This document shows positions 20,807 to 33,242 of a stretch of DNA of 64,000 nucleotides, in pieces. The notes below the pieces were generated by a model, which was not told the origin of the DNA, did no database searches, and saw nothing but the letters and a program-made list of their open reading frames with translations. Location of the stretch: the NCBI GenBank assembly GCA_015501595.1, contig JADNRX010000311.1, positions 1 through 64,000 on the forward strand, in the 5' to 3' direction. Within the stretch, counting starts at the first letter, position 1. Each line of letters starts with the position of its first letter. The position numbers and the translations under genes are program-made. Source of the stretch: Hymenopellis radicata (lineage: Eukaryota; Basidiomycota; Agaricomycetes; Agaricales; Physalacriaceae).

Positions 20807-23800
20807 GATCAGGAATATGGGTCTTGAGCCTAGGTCCACTATGGTTAACCAGAGAGAATCTGGTTAACCTAGAGCTTAGAAGTCTCCGATTCAGCCAGTT
20901 TAACTCAGGACACAGTCTACACCTGCCCTCATTCCTAAGTTAACCTCAAGTTAACTTTGGATGACTTAAGTCTTCCAGAATCACCTTAATGTGTACTAAA
21001 ATCATCCTGAATCACATGCAAGTGAACTTGAATCATCCTGAATCACGTTCAAGTGAACTGTAGCTATGGTAAGCAGGCTAGCAAAGCAGTTCCCAATACT
21101 ATTTGCACAATAAAATATGATAAAATTTCAATTCAATAAGCTCAAGAAAGCGCGTACAATTTGAATATCTAAACCTGTTTCTACCTACACGTACATAGCT
21201 ACAGTGTTTGGGCTGTCCGTATTGCATTATCCTCATTGTGGTGTAAGTGTTCTCAATGTGATGCTCAAAGTGTCCTCATTGTGGTGTACCAACCATCCTC
21301 ATCGCGGTGCTCGGGTCGTCCTCGTCGTGGAGCTCAGATCGTCCTCGTCGCGGAGCTCAGGTCGTCCTCATCGTGGAGCTCAGATCGTCCTTAACGGGGT
21401 GTCTGGGTCGTCCTCGTTGCGGTGCTCGAGTCGTCCTTGTCCTCATGGTCTCGTCCTCATCCTTGTCGTCGTGAATAGGTGTGGTATAGTCTTTGTCGTC
21501 GAGCCCGTCGTCGTCATCTCGTTGATGTCCTTGGCGGTTGTCATGGTCGTACACATCGTGGTTCCCTGATCGTGGTCGAGGTCACCGTGGCCGTCGCTGC
21601 GTCGACGGTGTACTCCTCAGTGTGAAACTGGTGAGGGTGAGAGGAAGGACATGAACAATGGGATGAAGCCGCACCTAAACAAAAGCCAACATGCACGTGT
21701 ACGTGGCAGTTGTCGGCGGCAGAGACTAGGACGGGCGAGATGTGAATGAATATCAGCTTGACAGGCAATTGACTGTGCGTACCGTATGACAGTGGGTGAC
21801 AGCCCGGTGATGCTGGGAATAGTAGGTATGAGTAGACGTCGCGACAACACCACCTCCCAACCATCGGCCCACAAAGCCCTGCTCAAGGTCGGCCTGGCTC
21901 TCCATGGGCCCACGCTTGGGTATCATGTTGTGGTCGCGGCAGCACTGAAAAAACCTTTATCGTTGTCGTGTCCTAAGTGCAGTCAGTAAAGGGCAGATAC
22001 CAGCTATAACAGTCACAGACGCACCTGCCAGCACCTGTCGGCAGCCTTCTGCACGCGAGTCATTGTAAAATATCAGGAGGTTGTGAACAAGCGAGGAGGG
22101 AAAGACTTACCGCTATGAGCGCTGTCGCGCTGTCGTGGGGAAAGGAAGAGAGCGAGTGATCGGACTTTGAAACTGTGATCGAATGTAAAGCCAACTTACA
22201 CGTGATCATTTCGGGCAGCCCGGCAAATGGACTTGAACGAATTTTTAGGACGGCTGAAGGCCTCGAATGAAGATGCGGATGCTGATGGGGGTTTCATGGT
22301 CACGTCCGCAGAGGAACGATGACGCTGCGCTGCAACGCATTTCGGATCGTCTCGGAATTGGGAGATGGTAGCGTCCCCGAGAGCAACGAGGGTGCGGCCC
22401 CACACGATGGCCATACACCAGTCTTCCCAGTGCCTGGGAAGGTTCTCACCCGTCTCGAAGACGTCAAGTGCTCCAAGCCAGTATGGAATTGGGGATTCTA
22501 GGAAGAGCAAGACATGAATCTTGATCGAGGAGGTTACCGAATAGAAAAAGAGTAGTGCCAAGTATCGCATGAAAAGCTGTCGGCGGCAAGTGCTCTGAAC
22601 GGTGTTAGATTAGACTGGAATAATACGAAATTTGTACTCACCACGTCAGGCTTTGGCCGTTCCTCTGCGGGAGTTGACAAATGAGGAGGTTTGCGACCGG
22701 AATGCGACGATGAGACAATGCTCCCGAATTCGGCAAAGTCGTAGTCGTGGTCTGTGTCCATGCTTGATATCGGAGACAACACAACGTGGAGCCGAGAGGA
22801 TAGCGCGGGCCTTTCATAGAGGTTCTAGAGGCAGGCGAGGAAAGCTGTGTTACATGGTGAGTTTCCCATATACAGAGCAAAATAGATTATACATACACAG
22901 TACAAGCCTACCACACTTACCAGCAACATGTCTGGCTTGTTCCGAGGGCTTGCTGCATTCACGTTCACGGCGCATTGTCGTCGAAAGGTCGCCTGAGCGA
23001 AGAGGAGCACGAGAACGTTACTCCTGAGGTACCACCAGTCAGATCAGATCCAAAGGCCAAAGCAGAGAAAAGCCAGAGACTGAAGAAAGCAAGCTTAAAG
23101 AGTCCAGACTGCACGTTGTCGTTGTTGACGTGCTGTGGCAGCAGAAGAGTAAGGTGCGTAGACTAGCTGATCAGCGCGATCGAACAATCTGCCTTGTCCA
23201 AATACCACTACGATTGGACCACGATCGTCTCGTCCTCCGTCTTCGTTCATGCTGGCGCAACGCCGACCAGAAGATCTGAGAAGTCTCCGTTTTCTGCGGG
23301 ACGAGCTGCTGAACGCGTCAGCCTCCAGGACGGAGCAGCAACGCCGACGACGACGGCTTCTGGCTGGACTGCACTCAGCCTAAAACAATGTCAGCAATCA
23401 GGAGAGACAGAAGGTGCTACCTAGCAGGTGCGTCTTATTTTGCGATCCTGCCTGTTCTTGTACTTACTTTGTGGCATGTTCCTATTCTAGACCAGCGTCA
23501 GCCTACGAGGCAGCACTCCCGGTTCGTACCCGATCACGCCTCTCTCTGCTTCCTACCACCAGCACCTATTTGTGGTGCCGTCGTCCCTGCCTCAGGACTT
23601 TTCGAGAGCCCTCCCTGGGCGCTTTTCTTTTCTTGCATTTTTGTTTTTGGACCGGTGGTACGCGAGAACGGCTTCCGGCAGCCGTCAGGACGACTTTCTT
23701 GTGTTCTGCTATCTCCCGATGACCGGCGCCGTCGCGTAAGCCTCCAGGACGGAGCACCAACGCTTCGAGAAGACGGCGACGGGCTTCAAGAGGCTGGATT

Positions 23801-24842
23801 AGCCCCCGCGCCGTAATGCTTAGTGTTTACTGGGCTAGGAGGGCGTGTCACGTAAATGGTGCGTATTTTCTGCTTGTTTTACAACAATTCTTGTTGAATT
23901 TGGCCTATCTAGGCCCACGCTACCCGACAGAGATGCCTAGTTCATGCGACCAATGATGTAGAGCGCCCTCGACGACTTTATCGACCGCGTAAGCCTCTAT
24001 CAGGAACGACAGAGACGAGTCAAGAGGCTGGTCCGGCCGCCGCGCCACCTCCATCGGGCCTCAAACGAGGCAATAGGATAATAACGGCGTCGCAGACGTA
24101 CCAGGCTCAATAAGGACGTGCGCATTTCTCGACTTTTTTCTTTTCAAATCTTCCACCTTGAAGTAGGCAGCTGTGCCTTTTCCGTCGTCGTTCGCGGACG
24201 ACTCAGCCCTGCTCTTCCGCCCGGCAGCATCACCCGCGTAAGCCGCCGAACGGGGCTGCATCTCTTCTTGGACGACGGCGACGGGCCTGAAGAGGCTGGT
24301 AAGGCCCATCACCATCGTGTTTGTGCCTCCAAATAGGCGAGGAGTCAGATTTCGATTTCGGCTGGACCCATACCAGGTGCCTCGCCAATCTGACGTACCC
24401 GACACACGCTCACGCTAGTCAGTCTAATACTTCATGTTGTGTAGTACCCGTTGTGCAATAAAATTTATTCACTGTTGTATATGTATTGAAGACTGATATT
24501 TTTGGCTTACTGTAGTCTGTAGCTACTTGCCTGGTAAATGTGAGATACCTGAGGTTGCCTAGCTCCTGTACTGCTGATACCTAAACATCTCAAGTTTACC
24601 CGAGATGGCTTATGCTGACTTCGGAAGACAGGGTAAGCCACTTATAACAACTCCTGTAAATGCTGATCCTCAAGTATACTCAAGTTAACTGATGAAGGCT
24701 TGTAGCAACTCTGGTAGAAGTAGAATTCCCGAGTTGTGCTAAGTTACCTATAGTTGTCTCTGGCAACTTAGGCCTCTTGGGTTAACCAGATAATAGGGGT
24801 CTAAACTTAGGTGAACCAGATGCTAAAGTGCTTTTCCTGATG
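20807..24842. mobile_element. CATCAGG-ended element, diverged relative of R
   Basis: The right end is CTAAAGTGCTTTTCCTGATG at 24842, almost the right end of R3. The left end near 20807 (ATCAGGAATATGGGTC) is followed by CATTCCTAAGTTAACCTCAAG at 20930, matching R (CATTCCTGAGTCAACCTCAAG). A TCGTCGTGGAGCTCAG minisatellite at about 21300-21400 sits where R has its GTCGTC minisatellite. The right half repeats intron-like blocks with donors GTGCGTATT and acceptors TATCTAG, and phrases CCTCCAGGACGGAGCA. No clean 2-base duplication is seen, so it is an older copy. Confidence 0.6.
22196..22992 (-). CDS. Small spliced gene inside the CATCAGG-ended element
   Basis: Unrecognised protein. Three minus-strand exons join in frame: 22921-22992 (RRQCAVNVNAASPRNKPDM), 22641-22824 (NLYERPALSSRLHVVLS, then MDTDHDYDFAEFG and a Ser/Pro-rich run) and 22196-22576. 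The last opens with a hydrophobic segment MRYLALLFFYSV followed by SIKIHVLLFL, then a conserved-looking WLGALDVFETGENLPRHWED and a TAA at 22196. Introns carry GTAAGTGTGG and GTGAGTACA donors and CTAG or CAG acceptors. The upstream limit is unclear; there may be more 5-prime exons. The hydrophobic segment may be a membrane helix. The equivalent region of R is decayed. Confidence 0.45.
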
Positions 24843-24906
24843 CTTTGTGTTGATTATCGACCTCGGCAGTTGATGTCTGATAGCGACGCCGACTCGAACA
24901 ACCCAC

Positions 24907-26004
24907 TAGACCTGGGCACGAGTGTCAGGTGCTTAAGTGTGCACCCAGGTGCACTCGACACTCACACCCGGGTGTCGAGTGTTTGCCGGTGCTGGGTAGG
25001 GTGTCAGCATGGGTGTCTACCCAAGTGCGGGTGTCCGGCTTTAGGCCGCGAGTACCCGTGCTCAGACACCCGTCTAACACCCGCCTAACACTCGCATTTT
25101 TTCCGCATTTTTCTGGTATTTTTTTGAGCTTAAAAACTACTAAAAAAGATATCTTTGGTGTGATTCGGCGTACCGGGCCGGTATCTGACTGTACGCGTAA
25201 GCGTATGATCGAGCGTCTCTCGTTCATTCCTACCACCATCACCACTGCGTCGCTCGACTTTAAGTCGGTGACGACAGCAGCATCGCTCGACTGCATGTCG
25301 GCGACCTCGTGCTCGACTTTGTGTCAGCATCGATGTACCAGGAGATGACTTTTAAGTCGTCTCTACGGGAACAATAGCAGCAGCCGCCGCTGCAGGATGC
25401 GTAAGCCCTGCAAACGGGCAGCAAGCAAACAGCACAAGGATACAGAGTCGTGACGCTACCGCCACACTCAACGGTGCGCTTCAAGAGCGGGGGCAGTGGA
25501 TTTTGGGCCGCCACGTCGTCTGCTGACGACGTGGCGGGTTGGTACATTTCAATGTTCTATTCTTTCTTCTCGGCGGCGTTTACAGACGCTGTCAATAATA
25601 CTGACCATTTCTACTATTACATTTATTGCGGGTAAGCCCTCCAACCGACGAGGCACCATACTCAATCCCATCCCTTGTCACTCCTTCATCTCACCCACAC
25701 CCTTCGCGATGCTACCATCATGCATCGCCGATGCTCCCCTTGCAATTGCTGGGGGATGCAGGCAAGGCATGAGTCACTCGCGAGTTGGGATGGAGGAGGT
25801 GGAGGAGGAGGTCAAGTGTACTCATGTACATCTGCCACCATACATAAGTGTTTGCACACTCGGGTGTGCAGAACACTCGCGAATGGGTGTGCACTCGAGT
25901 GCCACATCTGGGTGGCAGTCGAGTGCGGGTGTCCGGCTTGGAGCCGCGAGTGACCCGCCCAGCGAGTGCGAGTGCACCCGGGTGGGCACTCGTGCCCAGG
26001 TCTA
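24907..26004. mobile_element. hAT-like non-autonomous element, CACCC/GAGTG arms
   Basis: A complete 1098 bp element with identical 18-base inverted ends TAGACCTGGGCACGAGTG and an 8-base duplication with one change (CAACCCAC 24899-24906, CAACCCGC 26005-26012). Arms are ACCCGGGTGTCGAGTG-type arrays. The order is that of 12991-14115 read backwards: TTTTTTGAGCTTAAA near 25120, ACGCGTAAGC near 25193 and 25396, palindromes GCTCGACTTTAAGTCGG (25251), the hairpin CCACGTCGTC..GACGACGTGG (25510-25540), then the family hairpin at about 25722-25774 (core GCAATTGCTGGGGG). It differs in sequence from 12991-14115 nearly everywhere, yet keeps the architecture. Confidence 0.85.
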
Positions 26005-26012
26005 CAACCCGC

Positions 26013-27340
26013 AACTCCGTAGGGCGGCAGTGACCAAGCCAAGAACGACTTCACAGCGCTCCTTCCAATATTTACGAGCGAGGTTCTTGGCGACTTTTCA
26101 CTTTCCACGGGTAACTTTTACTTATCTTGCATTATGCACCTCGAATTCCGCGCAGCTCATCCACTTCTCGGTATGCTGTTTTGTGCTCTTTTATTGCTTC
26201 TCGACCGCACTCGGACACTCGTGAGTCGTAGATGTGCACTCCCGTGCCCAAAACGAGTAACACCCAATGTGGGGCTAATGTGGCACTAGATCTTAACGAA
26301 ACAGTGTAAGCGCCCGCTGACTCGATATACGGTCCTACAGTGTAAGTATACCCCCACTGATTCAATGCATCTGGTTTGCTAATGTTCATGACAGTCATCC
26401 ACACTGCTGGATGCCTCTTTTGTTGCTGGCCCACGTTCAGGACATTGTCTTCGTGATGCGTTCTTATCCCATTTGGTCGTCGCCAAGGTTGCTTTGACAT
26501 ATGTGACGCACATGTGCTGTGCGGTCGTCTACCATGGGCCTTGCGAGCTACTAATATTCGCTCATAGATGAGACTTTGTCTTCTGTGGAGTTCGACGTTG
26601 AGCCTGGGCATCCCTCATAGCACTAGTAGATCTGCCTTGGAGGGATTTGGACTCTAAGTTGGCGAGGGATTTGGAACCGGATAATGGGGAAGGCCGAGTT
26701 GGCGTGGATGCATTCTTCGAGAGGGATGGCCGTCAGTTCAGCTAGAACTGCATGTCTGGTTTGGGCACATCTGCACCAGACTTCGTCTCTGGGAGCAGAA
26801 TCGGCTCCTCGATAATCTCTTCCCTGTCCTTCGAGTTCTTCAGACCTGCTGGTGTGCACCTTCACCGTCTCCGTCACCTTCTCGTCGATATTCACTGTAA
26901 CCACTGTTAGCTCCGCCGAACACTTTGATCTTATACTTGTCCCAGTTCCAGCGATATTCCCCCCCCCCCCCCGGTGTACCTTGGTCATGACTGCCTTGAG
27001 CTCGTCGAGGCGCACTTTGGCCTTGGGGCTCATGTAGTGCTGGGCTGTGTGAGCCATTCGTTGACAGGCTGTGCCCCCCTGCAAGTAGGCAGCGAGGCAA
27101 TAAGGGCTCGAGGTCGTATGCCTTGAGTTTAAAGGACTTCAGATCGGCATCGTTGTATAGAAGGGTTTTGATGGACGCATGGTTATCGATGAGTGCATTA
27201 ACAACGTCGGGGTTGCTGCTTTTGCAGAATGTCTCGTTTATTGCCAGCATGTCCGTGCTGCCGTTGATATTAGGCAGTTTGCAGATGACGGCAAGTTCAC
27301 CGTGACTGTGCCTTGTTTCCAGTGAGAAGGCTGAGTACAA
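26013..27340 (-). pseudogene. Unrecognised decayed minus-strand coding
   Basis: From about 27340 down to 26960 a frame reads HGELAVICKLPNINGSTDML and SFKLKAYDLEPLLP. It then slips into a second frame, AYLQGGTACQRMAHTAQH, at about 27085. The second frame meets a run of 14 C at 26959-26972. Further down, 26611-26132 is another open frame (RRPNGIRTHHEDNVLNVGQQ). The composition looks like real protein but I recognise no family; it may be an old transposon or host gene. Confidence 0.3.
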
Positions 27341-27346
27341 GGGTGG

Positions 27347-27541
27347 GGTGATTTAAATGGTATGATTTAAAACATGATGGAAATCTGTTTTAAATCATAG
27401 GTTCTTAGAAAGGTGCTGTAAAATGTGATATATTTAAATCATGTTTTTAAATCAAGAAATTTAAAGAGATATTTTTCTAAGGTTCTTATGACCTGTGAGA
27501 CTATAAGGCTTTAGTATTATAAATAGTTATTTTAAATCACC
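27347..27541. repeat. AT-rich inverted-repeat element
   Basis: GGTGATTTAAA at 27347 and its exact complement ending at 27541 bound 195 bases rich in ATTTAAAT. It is probably a small MITE. No target duplication stands out. The following 27542-27722 holds a hairpin TCAGAGTGGAC / GTCCACTCTGA at about 27647-27681 and nothing else recognised. Confidence 0.45.
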
Positions 27542-27724
27542 TTTTGATTTAAATCAAAGTGAAGCTCAGACCATGATTATTTAATAAATTCTTATATCTC
27601 TACTGGAAGTTAAGATGATCTTTCAAGAGATCCTGTGGCTTACACCACCAGTCAGAGTGGACATCACGATGACGTCCACTCTGAGTCATAATGAGCATTG
27701 TGGACTTGCGTCGCGATCACGCTA

Positions 27725-27946
27725 CTGTAGACTTTAAATCAATTCGTCGGTCACGGGTCACAGAGGATCCGAAACCGACGAAAAGTCACACTGGTCACTG
27801 AAAAAATCATGAAAAAGTCCCCGGCGGGGCCCCCGCCGCAGCTCCGCCGCGGCGGCAATTACCATATATGGTAAGTCGACGAAACCAAAATTTCATCAGT
27901 GAGGTCACAGGTCACATGCACCGACGAATTGATCGAAAGTCTACAG
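27725..27946. mobile_element. TA-flanked MITE, 222 bp
   Basis: Ends CTGTAGACTTT..CAATTCGTCGG and the inverted form at 27919-27946 differ at only two or so of 26 positions; TA lies at 27723-27724 and 27947-27948. The centre is a CG-rich palindromic stretch (GGCGGGGCCCCCGCC) with ACCATATATGGTAA beside it. Its near copy lies at 42143-42375. Confidence 0.85.
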
Positions 27947-28046
27947 TATTATGATGTCAAAGCTGTATGAGAAACGCCGATCAATCTGACTCCATTTTGA
28001 CGAGGGACGTCAAAAGAATGTCTGCTCCGATGTACGTTCGATGCTA

Positions 28047-31000
28047 CATCAGGAAAAGTGGTCCTGCCATTGAGGAGACCCAGGCCAACTATAGGGCATA
28101 TGGTTGACTTAGAGCATATAAGTCCGGAATACACATAGGTCTCCGTAAGCCACAGTCCACGGGTGCCCCATTCCTGAGTCAACCTCAAGTCAACTTTAAC
28201 TGACTTGAGTCACGTTTCGGAGACCCCATGTTAACTAATAAACAACTTTAGCCTACTCAAGGAAACCTAATATATATCTAAACTAACTCAAAATCAAACA
28301 GGGTATGCTTTGGGAGAACTAATTAGTGTTCAGATACAAGCAGTTAATCACAGCAAGTCAAGATTCTGCATGAAATAGCTGAAATTGAAATATACTCGCT
28401 ACTAATCAACAGAAACTATCTACGAATGCTATGCTGGTAAGTTCGCTCAGTCGGGATGTAACCATCGTCATCCAAGCGGACGTGTCTAGGGTGTTCAGCA
28501 GGTCATTGTCGTCGTGGTGCTCACCCTCGTCTTCACACCGGTACGTGTCGCCGTGTTTGTCCTAGGTGCTCGTTGTCGTACTGGTCTGGGTGCTCCCATC
28601 AGGCTTGTCGAAGTGCACATGCATATTGTTGGGCTTGACCAGGTGCTCGTCATCGTGCTGGTTTGGGAGCTCTATCATCCTTGTCCTGCTGCTCGTGTCA
28701 TCCTCAGTTGGGATATCCTTGTTGGGTACCCGTCCTTGCTGGTGTTGCCGTCTCATCTCCGTGCTGTCCTAGTGGGCCGGTGTTCGTGTCCTTGGCTGGA
28801 AGTTGGCGCCGTCGCGCTCGTCCTAGTGCTGGCCGTCGCGCTCGTCATGGTATTGGCGTTATCCCGGTACTGGTGTCATCGTGCTCGTCCCGGTACTGGC
28901 CTTGTCGGGCTCGTCCTGGTATTGGTGTTGGCCCATCCCGGTACTGCCGTCGTCGCTGGTCCCAGTGCTTGCTGGTGTGGTCGCTCGTCCCGGTACTAGT
29001 GTCGTCGCTCGTCCCCATGCTGGCGGCGTCGCTCGTCCCGGTACTGGTGTCGTCGCTCGTGCCGGTGCTGGTGTTCGTCCCCATGCTGGCGTTGTCGCTC
29101 GTCCCCATGCTGGCGTGGTTGTGCTCGTTCCGGTGTGCCGGTGCTTGCGTCTGTGCCCGGTAGTTGGCGTTGTCGCGCTCGTCCTCGTCGGGTACTAAGA
29201 TGGAGATTGGTCAGTAAGCATCAGGAAAGAAGACACAAACAGCGCACCTGAACCATGGCATGAAGATGGTAGTGGTGCAACGGTTGCGCGATAGCCCTCA
29301 TGTTATGGATGGTGGTGGTATGAGTAAGAGGAAGAGAGATGATTGAACTTGGGTCGGTGGTCTAGGCGTGTGAAGAGCGTGGGCTTCGTCGTCATCATCC
29401 GGGACGAATCATCATTGACTGTCGGTCGTAGTCGTCGTGGGTCCTTGCTCCGACCTTGTCGTCGTATCATTGTCCTTATATTGTGGTCGTGGTAATCGTA
29501 GGTCATCATGCCGCGTCGACTGCCACTGCATAGTCAGTCGTAAAGGCAGAAGAAATCAGCAACGACGCACATCCAATACCAATCATGCCTAAGTTCAGTG
29601 GCGTTGCGATGAAGTCTGTGGTGGTGGTGAGCGATCGAGGAAAAAACCAACCAACGTGTGATCATGACGTGGCGAGCCGACACGAGAGGCACACCTAGAA
29701 ATATTGTCCTGTCCAAGGTCTTGTCCGACGTCTAACTATCAGTTAGCAGCGGCACCCTAACAATGAGAACAGGAGACACCTGTTTGACAGCGGGCCTACA
29801 AAGGCCTGCTCAAGGTCGGCCTGCCTCTACATAGGCCGGCTGTCAAATTGTGTCTGCCATTGATGAGAGGGCAGCTGCTGTCTGTCGAATGCAATGGTGA
29901 TGGTGATGGTGAGACGTGGTGTCCAGTATTTGGGTAGTGGGTACCCGTCGATCATGGTAGTAGAAGACAAGGTGCGTGATCAGTCGAACTGCTCATATCG
30001 TACAGCTTCTTTATGTCCTGCCTCAAGCAGTTGTCAAGTAGATACCTAGAGACAAGAAATCGATATTTCACTGAGAATATTTCCGTATGCTGCATTGAGA
30101 AACAAGAAATGCAGCCTACATGAGTGGGTATCGTAATGTGGTGACTTTCCCATATCACTCATCCCGAGTGTCGAGTCTTATTCATGCCTGCCGACAATCC
30201 CCCAAGCAATGGCGTGAGGGCAGTCGGCGTGCATGATACAGTCTCAACCACGTACAGTCTCTGTGGATCGTTACAACCCACAGAGCCTGTGGTGGTGGTG
30301 AGACTGGGCGTCGGACACAGCGATGGCCATTATTGGTGACCCCGATGGACAGCAAGGTATCAACGGACAAAGATCGTATACTCGGCCCAGGGCATACTCT
30401 CTAGGGAAGACAGATACTACGTAGTACGGGACAACCTTGTACAGAGCAGAAAAAATAACGCACCATTCTGAGATTGGATAGCGTCTAGGATGCTACCAAG
30501 CTTCTAGTCCAGACCGAGCCCAATTAGCAATAGATACAGCCTAATGCTTGTCGAACATATTTCCGCCTCATCGTGAAGTGTTGATCCGTCCTTGTTCAAA
30601 TGGCGCCGTCCCAGAGATGAGCGCGAGAGAACTCGAAGCGCATCCAGAGGCAGGGAACCAGAAAGAACCTCAACAGGCCAAAGAGACACAAGAAAGCGAA
30701 TAAAACCAGACAGAAGAGGCCCAAGAAGTTTTAAGGTCAGAAGCACGTTGTCGTTGACGCGCCATGGCGGGAGCAAGAGGGAGATAAGACTTGTCAATCT
30801 GATCAGTCGGACTTGAACTGATGAGTCGGATGACCGAGTTTATACTCGATCATCTCTCGTCCTTACCACTAGCCACCAGCATTGCTCGTCGTCGTCGCAT
30901 TTGCTCCGCGGCTTCCAACGGCCGCGTATGGAGAGGACAACTTTTCGCGGTTTTGCTCTCACGGCGAGCACAGGACGACCTCCCGGACGGAGCAGCAACA

Positions 31001-32003
31001 CTTGGAACAAACGTCCCCGGACTTCATTCTCCGTTCTGCTCTTACGCCGAGCAACGCCTCCGCGTAAACCTCCAGGACGGAGTCGCATCACATTCAGACG
31101 ACGACGCCGGTTTCAAGAAGATGGCTTTGCGCCTCCGAGGACAAGAGTTTGGATTCGGACTGGATGGCGTCGTGGACCAGCCCGAAACGGTGCGTACTGT
31201 TGCTCGGTTTTTATTTTGTTTTCATTTCAGCACGAGGTCCGCTGTCTCCAATTGATTCTTGTCCTCAAGAGCCGGGATTACTTTCTGCGCCGAAGTCGGA
31301 AGTTAGGATTGGGCTGGCTGGCGTCGTGGACGCGCCCAGCCTGAACGGTACGTATTTCCTGTTCGTTACTCTATTTCCTTCTAATTCAACAGCAAGCAGT
31401 GCTACTCCTCCCACCACCATACACTTCTCCAATTCCGTCTCACCGCTGGAATAAATGCGATCGCGTAAGCCCTCTATCGAGGCCGCTCTGAACGTGCGAC
31501 CGCCAGTAGTTATGCCCGGAGACGACCACTTTCCCCCTGCTCGGTGATTTCACTCCGACTTCCAACAGCCGTGGTGGAAAGGACGACTTTTTGGATGACG
31601 GCGCCGCGCTGCAAGAGGCTGGATGAGCCCCGCGCTGTCGTGTGTACGCCCGCCACAAGTTAGAAGGCGAAATACGGGGTACAGATGACGCGTCGTCCTT
31701 CAGGACGGAGCAGAAACACTTGTGGACGACACTGCCCTCTCCGTTTCCATGTCAGTGCCTAGATTTGGGAATTGAGGTGGACGGCGTCGTGCATCCAGCC
31801 TAAACGGTACGTGTTTCCTGTTTGTTCTTCTAGTTTCTTCTAATCCGAAAGCAATCAGTGCTACTCCTCCCACCGCCACACTCTCCTCTCGCCCTACGTC
31901 GTTCGCCCACCGCTGGAATAACTGTGGATCGCGCTCTGTCGAGGCGGCTCTGTTGAATATGCTGCTGCCAGTAGTCGCGATGGGAGACGACCACTTTTCG
32001 CTT
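28047..32003. mobile_element. R1: CATCAGG-ended repeat, right end missing
   Basis: The left end CATCAGGAAAAGTGG follows TA at 28045-28046. The copy matches R2 and R3 almost base for base up to 32003 and then stops abruptly at a gypsy reverse transcriptase fragment, missing the last 780 bases. Inside are the GTCGTC minisatellite (28840-29130), the family hairpin at about 30181-30237 (core AAGCAATGGCGTGAGGG), and on the plus strand serial intron-like segments with donors ACGGTGCGT (31190), ACGGTACGT (31348) and ACGGTACGT (31807). It encodes no transposase that I can see. Confidence 0.8.
28840..29130. repeat. GTCGTCGCTCGTCCCGGTACTGGT minisatellite
   Basis: Imperfect units of roughly 24-27 bases built on GCTCGTCCCGGTACTGGTG and GCTCGTCCCCATGCTGGCG. 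The open frames through it on both strands (Val/Leu-Pro or Gly-Thr-Ser-Asp repeats) follow from the repeat and are not taken as genes. Copies lie at about 34036-34330 (R2) and 46746-47040 (R3). Confidence 0.7.
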
Positions 32004-33242
32004 ATGGGTCTATATCAATTTCGAAGAATGCCGTTTGGGCTTCGTAATGGCCCGTCAATCTTCCAAAGGGTTATGCAAGGTATTCTAGCGCCTTACCTGT
32101 GGATCTTCACCCTCGTGTACATCGATGACATCGTAGTGTACTCTCGTTCCTGGGAAGAACATCTAGTTCATCTCGACAGTGTCCTCGGCGCTGTCGAGAA
32201 GGCAGGGATCACTTTAGCTCCCTCAAAGTGCTTCATCGGGTACTCCTCCATTCTTCTTCTAGGGCACAAAGTATCGCGGCTAGGATTCTCTACTCATAAA
32301 GAGAAAGTCACCGCTATCCTGGAGTTACAACGCCCAAAGACGGTTTCGGATTTGCAGAAGTTTTTAGGTATGGTGGTGTACTTTTCCGCGTACATACCAT
32401 ACTACTCCTTCATCGCCGCCCCTCTGTTTCGCCTCCTACAAAAAGGCGCCAAATTTCAGTGGGACGCCGAACAGGAGCTGGCGTTTACTCAGGCTAAGGA
32501 AGCCCTATCCATGGCTCCGGTGCTAGGACACCCCATCGCTGGACAGCCATACCAGTTGTACACCGACGCTTCCGATATCGCCTTGGGAGCCAGTCTTCAG
32601 CAAGTCCAGAAAATTCAAGTGCGAGACCTACGAGGAACTCCGACATATGAGCGTCTGCAGCAATCTTTTGAGCACGATCTGCCTATTCCACGATTAGTTA
32701 CGAAGGTAGCCAAGGACCTCGATGAAGCGGAGGAAGTGTTAACTTGGGCAGAAGAATTCGAGGACACCTGGGTTTATGTGGAGCGAGTCATCGTCTACTG
32801 GAGTCGAACGTTTAAACCAGCCGAACACAATTATAGCGCCACCGAACGGGAGGCTCTCGCCGCTAAAGAATCGTTAGTTAAATTCCAACCTTTCATTGAA
32901 GGCGAGCAGGTGATTCTCATTACGGATCACGCAGCGCTACAATGGGCGAGGGTTTACGAAAACACCAACAAGCGTCTAGCCGCTTTGGGCGCTGTGTACG
33001 CAGCCTTTCCAGGATTGAAGATAGTCCATCGACCCGGTCGGGTGCATTCTAACGTCGACCCACTCTCAAGACTACCGCGCATCCCTGAACATCATTCTCC
33101 GTCAGTAGACCTTCAGATCCAATTCGACCGGATAGCGATACCATCGAAGCAGCGCAGCGACTCGAGGATAAGAAGTCATCAGCAAAAAGAGCGGCCTTCG
33201 AGTGCTGGTGGTGGGATGAACTCTTGGACCCGTTCACAGCTA
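32004..33242 (+). pseudogene. Ty3/gypsy pol fragment: reverse transcriptase and RNase H
   Basis: The C-terminal part of a retrotransposon polyprotein that copies element RNA into DNA. It enters in the middle of reverse transcriptase (GLYQFRRMPFGLRNGPSIF), has the catalytic YIDD box, the connection region, and RNase H (YTDASDIALGASL ... ATEREALA ... ITDHAALQW) with a long insert between. It then has the start of the linker (HSNVDPLSRLPRIP). Everything upstream is missing at the junction with R1. After the linker one small frameshift is needed to stay in the right frame. At 33241-33242 the reading is broken at a TA by R2, and it continues at 42922. It is a broken copy. Confidence 0.85.

Noticed and set aside
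12991..26004. CRISPR-like array, given the many short regularly spaced repeats
   Set aside because: Repeats are palindromic words of 5-10 bases with no unique spacers of constant length; the setting is eukaryotic with introns, and the arrays are bounded by transposon ends.
28514..29198. Long open frames on both strands (Val/Leu-Pro-rich and Gly-Thr-Ser-rich), repeated at 33710 and 46420
   Set aside because: They follow from the GTCGTC-type minisatellite, which keeps all frames open; no splice or start context.
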